Origin: an uncultured Flavobacteriales bacterium
GTDB lineage: Bacteria; Bacteroidota; Bacteroidia; Flavobacteriales_D; Parvicellaceae
DNA: 64,000 nt
Direction: 5' to 3'
Assembly: GCA_943787725.1 (NCBI GenBank)
Contig: CALSNM010000013.1
Span: 1 to 64,000, forward strand
Under the pieces are notes generated by a model, which was not told the origin of the DNA, made no database searches, and saw only the letters and a program-made list of their open reading frames with translations. The position numbers and the translations under genes were made by a program. Of the stretch, positions 1-9,868 are shown in pieces (within the stretch, counting starts at the first letter, position 1; every line of letters begins with the position of its first letter).

Positions 1-718
1 ATCTAAATCCAATGCCGATAAACCGGGATACTCCGAAATATGTTTTGCCATTTTTTCCAATGCAAGGTCATTAAATGGGAATTTTACCGCAGACGCTCGA
101 TTTAATTGTTACCATTTCAGCTTTAATAGGGTTATAATCTATCTCACCTATCGAAAGCAGTTCCACCTGATCTAGGTTTACTCCAAAGTTAAATTCACCA
201 TCCCCTTGAAGCTTGCAGCTTTCTACATTTAAACTTACATATTTACCCGGCAAAGACTTTTCTTTCAATTTCTCCATATTGGATATCTGGTACTCTTTCC
301 TGTTTTTATCGTAGTGTAAAAACCCATCAGCTGTCATTACGTCGATATGCGTCTTTTTCGCTTTTTTCGACAGGAAAGTTGAATACAACGCTATAGAATC
401 ATTATTCATGACAAGACCTGCCCCTATGGGGTTTCCTTCGATATCAGTCAATTCTTTTGCTACCGGAATGAAAATATCTGCTGGATCTAATGCAGCTTCA
501 AAACTCATCCAACTTCTTTCCAAGCCTTCACAGTCATGCGCTATTCTGGTCTCCCCTTTAAAAGTAAGTTCTTTAAAAGCAGCGAACATCTCCACTTCGC
601 CATTGTATTCAAATTGAGGACTCAACCTAAACCCAGCTTGATCACTCAATCGTTCCTTTTGCATATGTTTGATGCGTTGTATCTGGATGAATATTTGAGA
701 AGTATATCTTCTGCTCAT
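1..718 (-). pseudogene. Frameshifted C-terminal part of a giant secreted protein, running off the left edge
   Basis: This is the far downstream part of the gene whose start codon is at 3939. A 215-residue open frame reads from 718 to 71 and contains strings such as FRLSPQFEYNGEVEMF and CEGLERSWMSFEAALDP, which carry on the same beta-rich composition. Near base 95 the frame changes again: after TIKSS the sequence reads sensibly as AVKFPFNDLALEK and stays open to base 1. The true C-terminus therefore lies outside the window. No catalytic motif or known domain was recognised. The breaks look like single-base indels rather than separate genes, because each piece starts where the previous one becomes senseless. 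The function is unknown. Confidence 0.6.
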
Positions 719-1056
719 TTTCTCACCTCGTCTACATAGTTATAATACCCAGAAGCCGTGTAATCATTTTTTGCTTTTATTTCGACCGTCCCATCAAATA
801 TCTCATGATATCTCGTAATGTTATTGGCTATTATTTTTGCATTTTTCAGCGTTTCCATCTTAGCCTTCTTGTCGGATAATGACCCTCCCTGAATCTGGGT
901 GTATTTTTGCGTCAGCAATATTTATATAGACAATTTTATCGCATATCAATTTCTTCTTCTTTGTATCAAAACTTGCCTTTGGCGATTTGAACTCGAGTGA
1001 GTCCTGATCGGGATGCGTGGAGTAGAAAGTTGGAGCCTGTTAATTCTAAATCTGAA
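719..1056 (-). pseudogene. Frameshifted middle part of the same giant secreted protein
   Basis: Downstream of the TGA at 1059-1057 the protein can be followed through three frames. First comes DSDLELTGSNF, then STHPDQDSLEF continuing to INIADAKIHPDSGRVIIR, and then (from about 868 to 715) KAKMETLKNAKIIANN ending DEVRK. Each switch needs only a one-base indel. The segment has no good start codon or leader of its own, so it is not an independent gene. It joins the 960-residue N-terminal part (1057-3939) to the segment at 71-718. Confidence 0.6.
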
Positions 1057-3939
1057 TCAATTGTTGTTACAGCTCTGATCACTGGACTCCATGTCTATAT
1101 CGCCTGTTTCCATTTCCCATTTGAATACATCCATGTAACAGATATATTGATTTTCTGGAAACTCAACCGCAGAAGACCCCTTATTTGATTTAAACTCTCC
1201 CGATCTTGACACGAAATCAACATGTGCGTTAACATCTACTGTTTTAAATGATGTAGCGGCCAAATCCGCAGTCAAAACTTTAAATTCTGCAGTATCTGCA
1301 TCGATTACATTCAATCCGTAACCATATCCATAAGAAAGCATTGTTGCTTTACCAAAAAACATAGTTCCCTCTCCTGTCATTCCCTCAGGACGCAATGCTA
1401 ATATACCTTCTAATTCCGCATCTTTATTATCAAAGAAAACTAGGTGACTTTCTTTACTTTCAGCATAAAGAACTTTCTCTTTTGGTATATAAACAACTTC
1501 CACGTCAACTCCTTTAACTAATGGAACCTCTGGCAATTCACCAACAGCTTCTTGTCTTGTATTTGTATACTCTTGAGCAAGGGCTTTAACTGTTTTTGGA
1601 AGAAATGTTATTTCATTAGACACCGCATGAGAAGTTAAGAAATTTATTTCCCCTGTACCTTGAAGACCCTTATTACTTAATCTAATCTGATTATCATAAG
1701 TGGCTTGATCTCCATATATCTTGAATCCATCGCTAGGTGTTTCTCTAATAAAACCTAATGAATAATCTTTTTGTAATCGCAATTTCTCTTCAAATTCCGG
1801 GAATATACCTGCTGATATAAATGTCCCATCAAATGCCAACCCTTGATTCGAAAAGTTATCCAAACTATCCATAACGAAAGGCTCTAGAATAAATTTAAAT
1901 ACATCTCGCTTATATGCGCCTTTTTGAATATTATCTTTATCATAAAAAACATATGTCTTTTTAGTGCAATTTAATATGGGGTATTCATGTTTTGAGGTAT
2001 CGGTTCCTGACTTATTACTAGCAGCATCAATTTCGATTTCACCCCTTACTCCTTCGATAGTAGAGAACAATCTTTGTGGCCTGCCATAAGGATTTTCCAG
2101 GTTTCTCACCCGGACTCTCATCGAGTCGCACTCAATCAAGTTCAATTTAAAATCATTATAATTAAACATGAAGTTTTTACCAAAATACTCTGTTCTTCCT
2201 GCATTAATAATCCCTGCAAATTGAATATTCCGATTCTTTTTAACTATCAGTTCTCTATCTTTTGGGAAAATTTTAACATATTGCACATCACTTAAAGTTG
2301 CTTTTCTGACTCCTCTAATTAATAAATCATTAGTTGTCAAATTCAAGGACGCATTTTTTTGAGATTCTGACGCAATATCCAAAACATCATAATCCCGTTT
2401 CATTTTTCTAGCATCAATGTAATGATAAAGTTTTTCTTTAATGTAGACTAGTTTCTTTTCTTGGTCGTATGAAATAAAACCTAATATAGTTAATTCATAA
2501 AGCAATGGTTCCAAGCCCGAAACTGTTTTTCTCATTGCTGTAGCCAAATCAGAAACTTCTAATATATCAGATTGCATTTTATTAGCATGTATTTTAAACA
2601 TTACCAGTGGGTTATTACCTAAACCACTCAATCGATCATACATTCCTCGGTCGTAAAAATTGAATGATTCGAAATTAGCAGCGGTATCAGAACTTCCGTA
2701 TAGAGCTCCAAATTCAATTACGGGATCACCTACTTTCCAGGTCAAAGCTTCAAAATACATATCTAACTTATGGTATGAATTGTGATAGGGTGAAATTGAA
2801 ATACCTTGCCCCCCTTTTACAAGCCCTAATTGTTTCGAATTATTATTATATGTGAATGAGATACCAGGATGTGTTATAGAATCTTCTTCTATAAAAAGTT
2901 TAATTTTTGCTCTTTCAGCTGTAATATTATCAGCATTGATAGTAAATATAATAGATTCTGAAATTATAAATTCTTTATCTTTATAGTGGAATATTACTTT
3001 TGCTAACTCTTCATTTGTACCTGCGCCAAGCAGGTTTTGCCCTCTAATAGTAAATCCCCCTTCGTAATCAACATCTTCGAAAATGTTTTTAATCAATAAA
3101 CGTTTATCGTACGACTCAAAATTGGGATAAGTTACTTTCTCTATACCCCTATTTGATAAAACATTTTCTGAAACCTTCCCTAGAATAGGATTTTCAAAAT
3201 ACTTACTGTAAAACAAAACAGAATCTGCAGTGAAACCAGCACTTTTCATACTAATCTTATAACCTTTAACATCTGCATATACTTCTTCCTTTTCTAAACC
3301 TGCTCTTTCCCAAGTTACACTCCCATTTTCGCCTAACCAAGTGGATGTCATAGGAAAATAGACTCCCTTCGTATTATACAATACTGAACTATCGTTTTTA
3401 GAATAGCATTTCAAATTCATTTCTTCAAATACAATTACCGGCTCTTTATCGTAGGTGAACTTAAACCTATTACCACTTGATTTCCAAGTAGTTGAACTTG
3501 ATTTAAATATAACATTTCCATCAAACAAATTATTACAAGTTTCTAAATATTTAGAGGTTCGCTTTTTATTATTACCATCCAATACAGCTATTAAGGTTTC
3601 ATGCCAAGCATTAAAATCATCATTTGTTTTACCAGAACTAACGAAATTCATTATTGCTGATAAATAGTTCTTAAAATCAGGATATGGTTTCAACTTCTTT
3701 TCAGACATTAAATTTGAAGTTGTATATACTTGAGCCCTCTGCTCTGGGATCAATTCAGTCCCAAGCCAAACCGGCTCGAACTCTTTCATAAATTCTTTAG
3801 CATCAGATTTGTTTACGAAAGCCAAATAAGATTCTGCATCTTTAAAATATGCCTCAGGTTCAGACGTGAAATTATGATATTGTGAAAATATGGCAGTGCT
3901 CAAAAAAAAAGAGAAGAGTATTATAAGTAGCTTGTTCAT
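1057..3939 (-). CDS. N-terminal 960 residues of a giant secreted protein of unknown function
   Basis: The frame opens with a clear Sec signal peptide (MNKLLIILFSFFLSTAIFSQ, cleavage probably near residue 19-20). A long, largely beta-type, charged sequence without internal membrane segments follows. No catalytic motif, adhesion repeat or sorting domain was recognised. The TGA at 1057 is probably not the natural end, because the sense sequence continues in other frames to the window edge, implying more than 1,250 residues in total. The gene lies just downstream of prmA (stop at 3942, start at 3939) and is probably cotranscribed with it. A large exported or cell-surface protein is the most that can be said. 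Confidence 0.7.
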   Translation of the reverse strand: MNKLLIILFSFFLSTAIFSQYHNFTSEPEAYFKDAESYLAFVNKSDAKEFMKEFEPVWLGTELIPEQRAQVYTTSNLMSEKKLKPYPDFKNYLSAIMNFVSSGKTNDDFNAWHETLIAVLDGNNKKRTSKYLETCNNLFDGNVIFKSSSTTWKSSGNRFKFTYDKEPVIVFEEMNLKCYSKNDSSVLYNTKGVYFPMTSTWLGENGSVTWERAGLEKEEVYADVKGYKISMKSAGFTADSVLFYSKYFENPILGKVSENVLSNRGIEKVTYPNFESYDKRLLIKNIFEDVDYEGGFTIRGQNLLGAGTNEELAKVIFHYKDKEFIISESIIFTINADNITAERAKIKLFIEEDSITHPGISFTYNNNSKQLGLVKGGQGISISPYHNSYHKLDMYFEALTWKVGDPVIEFGALYGSSDTAANFESFNFYDRGMYDRLSGLGNNPLVMFKIHANKMQSDILEVSDLATAMRKTVSGLEPLLYELTILGFISYDQEKKLVYIKEKLYHYIDARKMKRDYDVLDIASESQKNASLNLTTNDLLIRGVRKATLSDVQYVKIFPKDRELIVKKNRNIQFAGIINAGRTEYFGKNFMFNYNDFKLNLIECDSMRVRVRNLENPYGRPQRLFSTIEGVRGEIEIDAASNKSGTDTSKHEYPILNCTKKTYVFYDKDNIQKGAYKRDVFKFILEPFVMDSLDNFSNQGLAFDGTFISAGIFPEFEEKLRLQKDYSLGFIRETPSDGFKIYGDQATYDNQIRLSNKGLQGTGEINFLTSHAVSNEITFLPKTVKALAQEYTNTRQEAVGELPEVPLVKGVDVEVVYIPKEKVLYAESKESHLVFFDNKDAELEGILALRPEGMTGEGTMFFGKATMLSYGYGYGLNVIDADTAEFKVLTADLAATSFKTVDVNAHVDFVSRSGEFKSNKGSSAVEFPENQYICYMDVFKWEMETGDIDMESSDQSCNNN

Positions 3940-3941
3940 AC

Positions 3942-4777
3942 TTAAAGTTTTTCGAGCATTAGCATTGCCCAGTTGTTCTTTTCCTGCATTTTAACAAACT
4001 TCAATCCATTATTAGATGCTGCGTTTCGCAGTTCATCTATATCTGTAGTAAAAAAAACCACTCAGGAGTAGCTTCCCTTCTACTTTAAGACAGTTAGAAT
4101 ATACTGACATATCTTGCAAAAGAATATTTTTGTTAATATTAGCTAAAATAACATCAAATAAGCTGTCGTACAATAATTTAGAGTCACCTTTTTCAACAAT
4201 AATATTTTTGGTGTTATTAAGTTTACAATTATTAATCGTATTTAGAAAAGCGCCTTCTTCAATATCTATAGCTTTAACATGTTTTGCTCCCAATTTCTCT
4301 GCCAAAATCCCAAGCACCCCGGTTCCACTGCCCATATCCAGAAGATCAATGCTTTTCAAATCAAGTGAAAACAACTCTTTTGACATTAAGAAAGTGGTTT
4401 CGTGATGTCCTGTTCCAAAAGACATCTGTGGCGAAATTATTATATCATACTCCACTTTAGGGTGCAGCGTGAAAAGGTGCCCGAATAATACAATTAGGAG
4501 TTAATCACAATAGGGTCAAAGTTACTTTCCCATAACGGCATTCCAGTTTTGGTTTGCTATTGTTTTTATATCAACCTCGACCTTTTGTCCTTCCATTCTA
4601 CGTATGCTTAAATCTTTCAATAAAGATTTTGAGAACTTGCTCTTTCTTTATGTAGGCTTTAACTCCATCCCGCGTATCTTCGAAAGCTTCAAAGCCCCTA
4701 TCTCCCAATTCTGCATACAAGATTTCCCTTGCAGGTAAAAGTGGCTCTAGTCTATAGCAAACTTCAATGTACCCCAT
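3942..4777 (-). pseudogene. prmA: Ribosomal protein L11 methyltransferase (PrmA), frameshifted
   Basis: PrmA trimethylates ribosomal protein L11 using S-adenosylmethionine. The intact core (4455-4033) carries SPQMSFGTGHHETT and the SAM-binding motif DMGSGTGVLGILAEKLGA, followed by ILANINKNIL, all typical of PrmA. The start at 4777 is supported by the N-terminal family pattern GYIEVCYRLEPLLPAREIL, and the end at 3942 by the C-terminal NNWAMLMLEKL. Between them at least five frame breaks are needed, including T8 read as T7 near 4053-4060 and CCC read as CC just upstream of the core. Corrected length is about 275 residues, normal for the family. It starts within 20 bases of the tpiA stop, so the two are probably cotranscribed. 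An essentially intact gene with sequence errors is the likeliest reading. Confidence 0.8.
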
Positions 4778-4790
4778 AAATAAGATCTAG

Positions 4791-5175
4791 TTATATTAAA
4801 AGGATTCGGTAATAGCCGAAAATCGAATCTGCATCCAAGAGCAGCGCCGCCAATCAACCCTCCATCCACGTCTCTATTCATAAAGAGTTCTTTGGCGTTG
4901 GATGCGTTGCAACTCCCTCCATATAAGATGGAAATCTCCTCTGCAGTTTCCAGATGAGTACCTCTCAACCAACAAAGCTCCTTATGAAAGCGTGAATTTC
5001 TTGTGCTTGGCCAGGTAGAAGCTGTCACGCCGGTACCAATAGCCCAAACGGGCTCATAGGCGATTACAACCTCTTTGATTTCACTATCTGTTAAATGGAA
5101 TAATGAATTTTCTAGTTGAGCTTGAATTACTTGATAGAAATCACCAGACTCTCTTTTGTCTAGAGTTTTCTCCAC
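4791..5175 (-). pseudogene. tpiA: Triosephosphate isomerase, C-terminal part, frameshifted
   Basis: This segment carries the catalytic-glutamate motif AYEPVWAIGTG and the phosphate-binding ILYGGSC and VDGGLIGGAAL loops of triosephosphate isomerase, which interconverts dihydroxyacetone phosphate and glyceraldehyde 3-phosphate. After GTGVTAST the frame is lost for about 15 codons; the other frame reads GQAQEIHAFIRSFVG, the expected helix. It is lost again after GGAAL, where removing one G gives LDADSIFGYYRILLI and a stop at 4791. A raw reading overruns into prmA as far as 4747, which is an artefact. With the 5141-5551 segment, the corrected protein is of normal length (about 250 residues). Confidence 0.85.
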
Positions 5176-5551
5176 AACAAAAGATTGGTATGACCTTGTT
5201 CTCTATAAGAAGTGCATCAACCTTTTGTTTTAATAATAAATCCGATTCCTTTTGATATTGCCTTCTTTCAGAATGCCCAACCAAACTATATCCGACTCCA
5301 ATAGAACACAACATGGAGGCAGAGATCTCACCCGTATAAGCACCATTCTCATTGTCGGAGCAATTTTGAGCTGCTAGGTATATTTGCTTACCCTTCTTAC
5401 TTGCAAATTCACTTAGATACAAGGAAGGTGGTGCAATAATAATTTCTATCGAACTTACTATTTTAGTATTATTTAATGATTCAAATAACGTCTGCGCCTC
5501 GCTATTATTCATATTCATCTTCCAGTTTCCAGCTACAATTCTTTTTCTCAT
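5141..5551 (-). pseudogene. tpiA: Triosephosphate isomerase, N-terminal part, frameshifted
   Basis: The segment starts MRKRIVAGNWKMNMN, the invariant N-terminus of the TIM barrel with the catalytic Asn and Lys. It continues through the catalytic-histidine motif LVGHSERRQY. After FCCGE the frame breaks in a run of four A; with three A the sequence reads CGETLDKRESGDFYQ and runs into the C-terminal segment. All expected catalytic residues (Lys, His, Glu) are present across the two parts. A genuine loss of this glycolytic enzyme is unlikely, and an indel error is the simplest explanation. The gene sits 10 bases downstream of the permease gene on the same strand. Confidence 0.88.
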
Positions 5552-5561
5552 TTTATTACAT

Positions 5562-6884
5562 CTATGACACTCTTACTCTTGGATCTAAAAACCCATAACT
5601 TATATCGACCAAAATATTAATAACAACAAAAAAAGCAGAAATTACAATGACAGCGCCCATAACAATGGGTAAATCATCTTTTTGCAAGGCATTAATAAGT
5701 TCATTACCTATTCCATCCCAACCAAAAATACGTTCTACAAATACAGCGCCAGCAAGCAATGAAGCAAACCAGCCAGAAACAGCTGTAATCACTGGGTTCA
5801 GAGCGTTTTTTAAGGCATGTTTGAATATGATAGAGTAAAATGACAGGCCTTTGGCTTTTGCTGTTCGAATGTAGTCTTGAGACAACACGTCTAACAATGA
5901 ACTTCGCGTAAGCTGAGTTATTATAGCCAATGGTCTAATACCTAACGTTAATGCCGGTAAAATTAAATTCCCCCAATAGTATGTATCTTCTCCTGTAAAA
6001 TCGTCTATTCCAATTAAAGAACCAACTGGATCCAAACCAGTTCCAGGCAAAGGAAATGTTGAACCAATAAGCGGCACATCTCCATAGTTAAATATACTAA
6101 ATCCAATTATGTAAAGAACCCATACTCCGGCTCCAATGAAGAAACCCTTAATCCCCCAACTTAAGAGGCCTTTAAGGCTAAATTTTAAGGTTTTAGAAAG
6201 TTTATTGTTTTCCCTGAAATAAGTAATCATTCCAATTAAAAGCCCTAAAAGAAGTGTCATAAAAGGAAATGCAGGCAAATCCATTTGCTCTGCCCATTTT
6301 AACCCGCCAACCGTTGAAATTATTGTAGCCATAAAAAAGGAAGGCGCAGACATTCCAGTAACAGCAATAATAAAACTAGAATTATCATAAAATGAACCTT
6401 TATTTACTGCGGAGAGGATCCCTAATACAATTCCAATAAGCGTTGCAAAAAACATAGCGGCAAATGCCAAAACAACTGTATTTGGCAATTTTTCAAAAAC
6501 TACGTCAGAAACTGCTCTTTTTGTCTCATAGGATCGCCGAAGATATGGAGTCTTATATACAAGAACACGGTTTTCTGAAAAGGACATCAATACAGATGCG
6601 TCATATTTTACAGTATCTAAATACAAATGACTACCCGTAACATTTTTATTATGTATTGATATAGGTGATAAATCGTTTAGGTACAAAGCATATCTTTCAA
6701 TAATAGGCAAATCAAGTCCTAAATCTTTTCTGATATTCTGAATCACTTCAGCAGTTGCATGATTACCTCCTGCCATTAATGCAGGGTCTCCTGGTTTCGC
6801 GCTAAATAAAAAGAAAATAGCGGTAACTACCCCAAAAAGAACTAAAAAACCGTAAAGAATCTTTTTAACTATATACTTAACCAC
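5562..6884 (-). CDS. DppB/OppB-type ABC transporter permease
   Basis: This is a 440-residue polytopic inner-membrane protein of the peptide/nickel ABC importer permease family. The N-terminus MVKYIVKKILYGFLVLFGVV and the following PGDPA are typical of DppB proteins. The cytoplasmic EAA loop that contacts the ATPase is visible as AKAKGLSFYSIIFKHALKNALNPV near residue 345. The C-terminus ends GFLDPRVRVS, a classic family ending. It is longer than the usual 310-340 residues because of an extended periplasmic segment after the first helix (about 60-130) and an insertion around 215-275, both seen in Bacteroidota members. No partner permease, ATPase or binding protein is adjacent; a peptide-binding lipoprotein gene lies far off at 25662-27320. 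Confidence 0.9.
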   Translation of the reverse strand: MVKYIVKKILYGFLVLFGVVTAIFFLFSAKPGDPALMAGGNHATAEVIQNIRKDLGLDLPIIERYALYLNDLSPISIHNKNVTGSHLYLDTVKYDASVLMSFSENRVLVYKTPYLRRSYETKRAVSDVVFEKLPNTVVLAFAAMFFATLIGIVLGILSAVNKGSFYDNSSFIIAVTGMSAPSFFMATIISTVGGLKWAEQMDLPAFPFMTLLLGLLIGMITYFRENNKLSKTLKFSLKGLLSWGIKGFFIGAGVWVLYIIGFSIFNYGDVPLIGSTFPLPGTGLDPVGSLIGIDDFTGEDTYYWGNLILPALTLGIRPLAIITQLTRSSLLDVLSQDYIRTAKAKGLSFYSIIFKHALKNALNPVITAVSGWFASLLAGAVFVERIFGWDGIGNELINALQKDDLPIVMGAVIVISAFFVVINILVDISYGFLDPRVRVS

Positions 6885-7038
6885 ACTTTGTTTTTAATCT
6901 GTACCAAATGAAATAAATATTTCCTAGAGTATTTTCCAAATATACAATACAGGACTTATATACCCAATAATTTTTCCTTCTATTAGAATGCTAAACATCG
7001 TAAAATATAAAAAGTACTGATGTAAAGGGATTAAGAAA

Positions 7039-8061
7039 CTATTTATTCTTTCTGATTTCTTCTACTAATTTATCAATATCAAATATTTCCTCATAGTCAA
7101 ACTTTTGATCATCAGTTCCACTGAAGTAAGCTATCTCTTTTCCATGGTTGAGGTATTTTACACCTGGAAAATTATGGTCCTCCCAAAACACTGGAATATA
7201 TTCTTCAATCGAAAGGACTTTATACGGGTATTCAGCTCCTATGACTTCAAAATAAGCTTTAATATCTGTTGATGATCCATCTCCAGCCTCATCCATGAAT
7301 AAAATTCTAATTTCAGGAAACCCTTCAGGGTCTTCAGAGCACAACTCCGAGAGAATCTTTCCAGTTTCTTGACAATGCTCGCATGTGGGTGAAAAGAAAC
7401 ACAAAAGCTTTTCACCCTCGTCAATATCTTCAAAATAGCCTGAATATCCGGACTCCACATGGGCAACAGAGTCTACACCGAATTGGTTTAAATCTTGTTC
7501 TTTAGTAACCGTAGTGTTAGAAGCACTAAATGGGAAGAATACAAACATCAATAACCAGAGGGTCAAATTCAAATAGACTATCATGCTAAACTTCTTTTTT
7601 TCCACTAAGCCATCTTTCAGGATGGTTAATGGAAATATTAGTAAACCAATTGTTACCAGGTTCTTAATCAATGCCTGTAATGGAGTCATAGGAATTAACT
7701 CACCAAAACAACCACAGTTACTAGATTCACCTCCAATAGCTTGAATCAACAAATGAATTGAAAACACTCCCAGAAGCCCTATAAGAGCTGGGAACACAAC
7801 TTTCTTCAGGGAAAATGGCAATAAAATTAATACGGCAAGAGAAAATTCTAGTCCAATCAAAAGTCTAGATAGAATTTTAGCCATATCGTAGCCCATACCA
7901 ATTCCATTAACCAAAAAATTCCGTTCAAAATTTTGTAGTGCAAACAAAGGCTTATCTAACAGACTATCGATTGAAAGCTTCCCAACCGCTGACAATATAA
8001 ATACCCCTGCAACTATTATTCTAATTGCCCAAACTAAATTCTTTTTTGTATTTGTACTCAT
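7039..8061 (-). CDS. DoxX/MauE-like membrane protein with C-terminal thioredoxin-like domain (BT_3928 type)
   Basis: The protein has two parts. The N-terminal 190 residues form a four-helix DoxX/MauE-type membrane domain (motifs VAGVFILSAVGKLS and ESSNCGCFGE). The C-terminal 130 residues are a periplasmic thioredoxin-like domain with the CxxC motif in FFSPTCEHCQETG. Proteins of this build are common in Bacteroidota next to DUF1599 and folP, as here, and are presumed to take part in thiol-disulfide or quinone-linked redox chemistry, though none is characterised well. The start at 8061 (MSTNTKKNLVW) is preferred over an upstream in-frame ATG-like start at 8112, because it gives a normal leader directly before the first helix. 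Confidence 0.85.
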   Translation of the reverse strand: MSTNTKKNLVWAIRIIVAGVFILSAVGKLSIDSLLDKPLFALQNFERNFLVNGIGMGYDMAKILSRLLIGLEFSLAVLILLPFSLKKVVFPALIGLLGVFSIHLLIQAIGGESSNCGCFGELIPMTPLQALIKNLVTIGLLIFPLTILKDGLVEKKKFSMIVYLNLTLWLLMFVFFPFSASNTTVTKEQDLNQFGVDSVAHVESGYSGYFEDIDEGEKLLCFFSPTCEHCQETGKILSELCSEDPEGFPEIRILFMDEAGDGSSTDIKAYFEVIGAEYPYKVLSIEEYIPVFWEDHNFPGVKYLNHGKEIAYFSGTDDQKFDYEEIFDIDKLVEEIRKNK

Positions 8062-8173
8062 AATATATTTAAGTCTAAGATTCTTTAAACATTCTTGAAT
8101 CGATGCATTCAAATCTGATTAACCATGCTAAATAACGCATAAATAAACCTTCTGAATTGTCTTTAACAAAACC

Positions 8174-8719
8174 TTAACTATTTTCTATTTCTGAAATTTT
8201 GATCAAAGCAAAAAGTGCATAATTAATCATGTCATAATAGTTAGCGTCAATCCCTTCAGAAATAAGGGTTTTACCTTTGTTATCTTCTATTTGCTTTACC
8301 CGTAATATCTTCATTAAAATAAGATCTGTCAAAGACGATATTCGCATATCTCTCCAAGCTTCACCATAATCATGATTCTTATCTTCCATTAATGATTTAG
8401 CTTCTTGAGAGAACTTCTCGTAGTAATTAACCGTTTCTTTCGTTCCCAACTCCATTCTATCGTCATTACCTAATTCTAGTTGAATTATAGCCATAATGCA
8501 ATAGTTGATAATCCCAATAAACTCAGGCTCGATTCCTTCGTCAACTTTGGATAAACCATTTTCTTGAATTGTACGAATTCTATTCGCTTTGATAAATATC
8601 TGATCTGTTAAAGAACTTGTTCTCAGGATTCTCCATGCAGTTCCATAATCAGTGGTTTTTTTACTGAAAATATCTTTACACTTAGCTAATGCTTTGTCGT
8701 ATTGTTGAGACGTATTCAT
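8174..8719 (-). CDS. DUF1599 (Nmad1-type) protein with two internal repeats
   Basis: The 181-residue soluble protein consists of two copies of one domain. The pattern DYGTAWRILRTSSLTDQI near residue 25 recurs as DYGEAWRDMRISSLTDLI near 115. Each copy is followed by a basic helix, an acidic EGI motif and a hydrophobic helix (INYCIMAIIQL, INYALFALIKI). This matches DUF1599, also called nucleotide modification associated domain 1, whose biochemical role is not established. It normally lies beside folP in Bacteroidota; here a phosphotransferase gene separates the two. Four closely spaced start codons lie between 8734 and 8719. The last is chosen because family members begin with a short leader before the QYDKAL helix. 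Confidence 0.85.
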   Translation of the reverse strand: MNTSQQYDKALAKCKDIFSKKTTDYGTAWRILRTSSLTDQIFIKANRIRTIQENGLSKVDEGIEPEFIGIINYCIMAIIQLELGNDDRMELGTKETVNYYEKFSQEAKSLMEDKNHDYGEAWRDMRISSLTDLILMKILRVKQIEDNKGKTLISEGIDANYYDMINYALFALIKISEIENS

Positions 8720-8822
8720 CATTGTTATCATCAATCAATTAATTAAGGCCCGAAAGATACGGATTTCAATCCGAAAAGATTGTAGTTTATAAACGGAAAC
8801 TTATTGACAATTAACGATCTTT

Positions 8823-9365
8823 TTACTCTAACTGAAAGGATTCAACCACTTCTCGCGTAATCTTTTCGCTGTAATCATTAATTTTCCAATGTGATGGACT
8901 CCATCCTTTTAAAAATCGATGAAAATCTGCCCAAGCAAACGGAAATAGCTCCCTCCATTCTTTTTCGATGTCTTGAAAGCAAAACCTATCATTGTCTATA
9001 TTCTGAGCCAATGCCTTAAAATAAAATTCTAAATAAATGGGCACGCTCATCGTACATTCCTCTTCTGTCAAACAACTTCCTAAAAAATAAGCTACATCCT
9101 TCATTCCACAACCACCACCAACGTACTGAAAATCTACAGCTGCTGCCGTATAACCATCTTTAGTAAAACAAAAATTGGCTAATTTAGCATCACCATGTAT
9201 GATTGTTTTAAAAGAACTTTGATATAATTTTTCGTCAATTAGAATTGCGCTTTCTTTCAGAGGTGAATCCAGCATTTTGGCTAATTCTTCCGGGCGCGTA
9301 TTTAAATGCCAATAGGTCCCTTGTTCCCACAAATTTCGGGGTTCCTCTTTCATAAAGTCGAGCAT
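8823..9365 (-). pseudogene. Phosphotransferase (APH/ecdysteroid-kinase-like), C-terminal part, frameshifted
   Basis: This part contains the catalytic Brenner motif IIHGDAKLANFCF and the metal-binding AAVDFQYVGGG of the aminoglycoside-phosphotransferase-like kinase fold. KDVAYFLGSCL follows, as in the ecdysteroid-kinase-like branch often found in marine bacteria. It continues the protein starting at 9798. The frame is lost within GFHA/LDFM near 9365, where one base is missing. The substrate cannot be predicted; nothing points to antibiotic resistance. Confidence 0.75.
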
Positions 9366-9798
9366 GGAAGCCAGCTAACCAAGTCAAACAAGCTTGAATT
9401 TCTGTTGGACTTACCTCTACTCTAGTTTCACTGAACTGTGTTTCGTTTAAATCTTCAAGTACAATTAAAACTTCATTCTCAAATGATTCTACAGCAAAGC
9501 AATTAGGAACCCTACACGACTCATTGCATCGAGAACTCCAATGCAAATACCATTCAGACTCCACCTCATAAGACTTAACCTTTCTTTGGTGAGAAAAATC
9601 AGTGTCCCAACCTCTTGGATGGCTACTTACTTCGCCAGATTGAATATACTTTACAACGACTGACTTATAAGTCGAGCCAACTAAACCTATTCTCAGTATT
9701 TTTCCATAACCACTCCAAAGACTTTGTATTTCTTCCATTTCATATACCGAAGAAGCTCCTGTAGCTTGACAGATTATATTTTTAAAATACGCTTTCAT
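9235..9798 (-). pseudogene. Phosphotransferase, N-terminal part, frameshifted
   Basis: The segment carries the nucleotide-binding lobe. A beta strand with the ATP-anchoring lysine is visible in YKSVVVKYI, and the hinge as VLIVLEDLNETQF. Sense sequence ends at TWLAGFHA (about residue 145); the last 40 residues of the open frame are out of phase. With the downstream segment the complete kinase would have about 325 residues. The gene is divergent from folP across a 70-base gap that carries a TAnnTTTG box for each direction. Confidence 0.75.
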
Positions 9799-9827
9799 AT
9801 TATACCTTACCTATTTTTTTACAGCAA

Positions 9828-9835
9828 CAAAGATA
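9828..9835 (-). promoter_or_regulatory. TAnnTTTG promoter box for the phosphotransferase gene
   Basis: The minus strand reads TATCTTTG about 30 bases upstream of the start at 9798. This fits the Bacteroidota -7 element. Confidence 0.5.
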
Positions 9836-9856
9836 CCTTTTCAAGATAAATGTTTT

Positions 9857-9864
9857 TACTTTTG
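9857..9864 (+). promoter_or_regulatory. TAnnTTTG promoter box for folP
   Basis: The plus strand reads TACTTTTG. It ends only four bases before the GTG start of folP at 9869, so the transcript would be nearly leaderless unless a later start is used. Confidence 0.45.
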
Positions 9865-9868
9865 AGAT

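Noticed and set aside
8823-9798. Aminoglycoside resistance gene
   Set aside because: The kinase motifs are generic to the fold; the KDVAYFLGSCL context fits the ecdysteroid-kinase-like branch, and there are no mobile-element neighbours.
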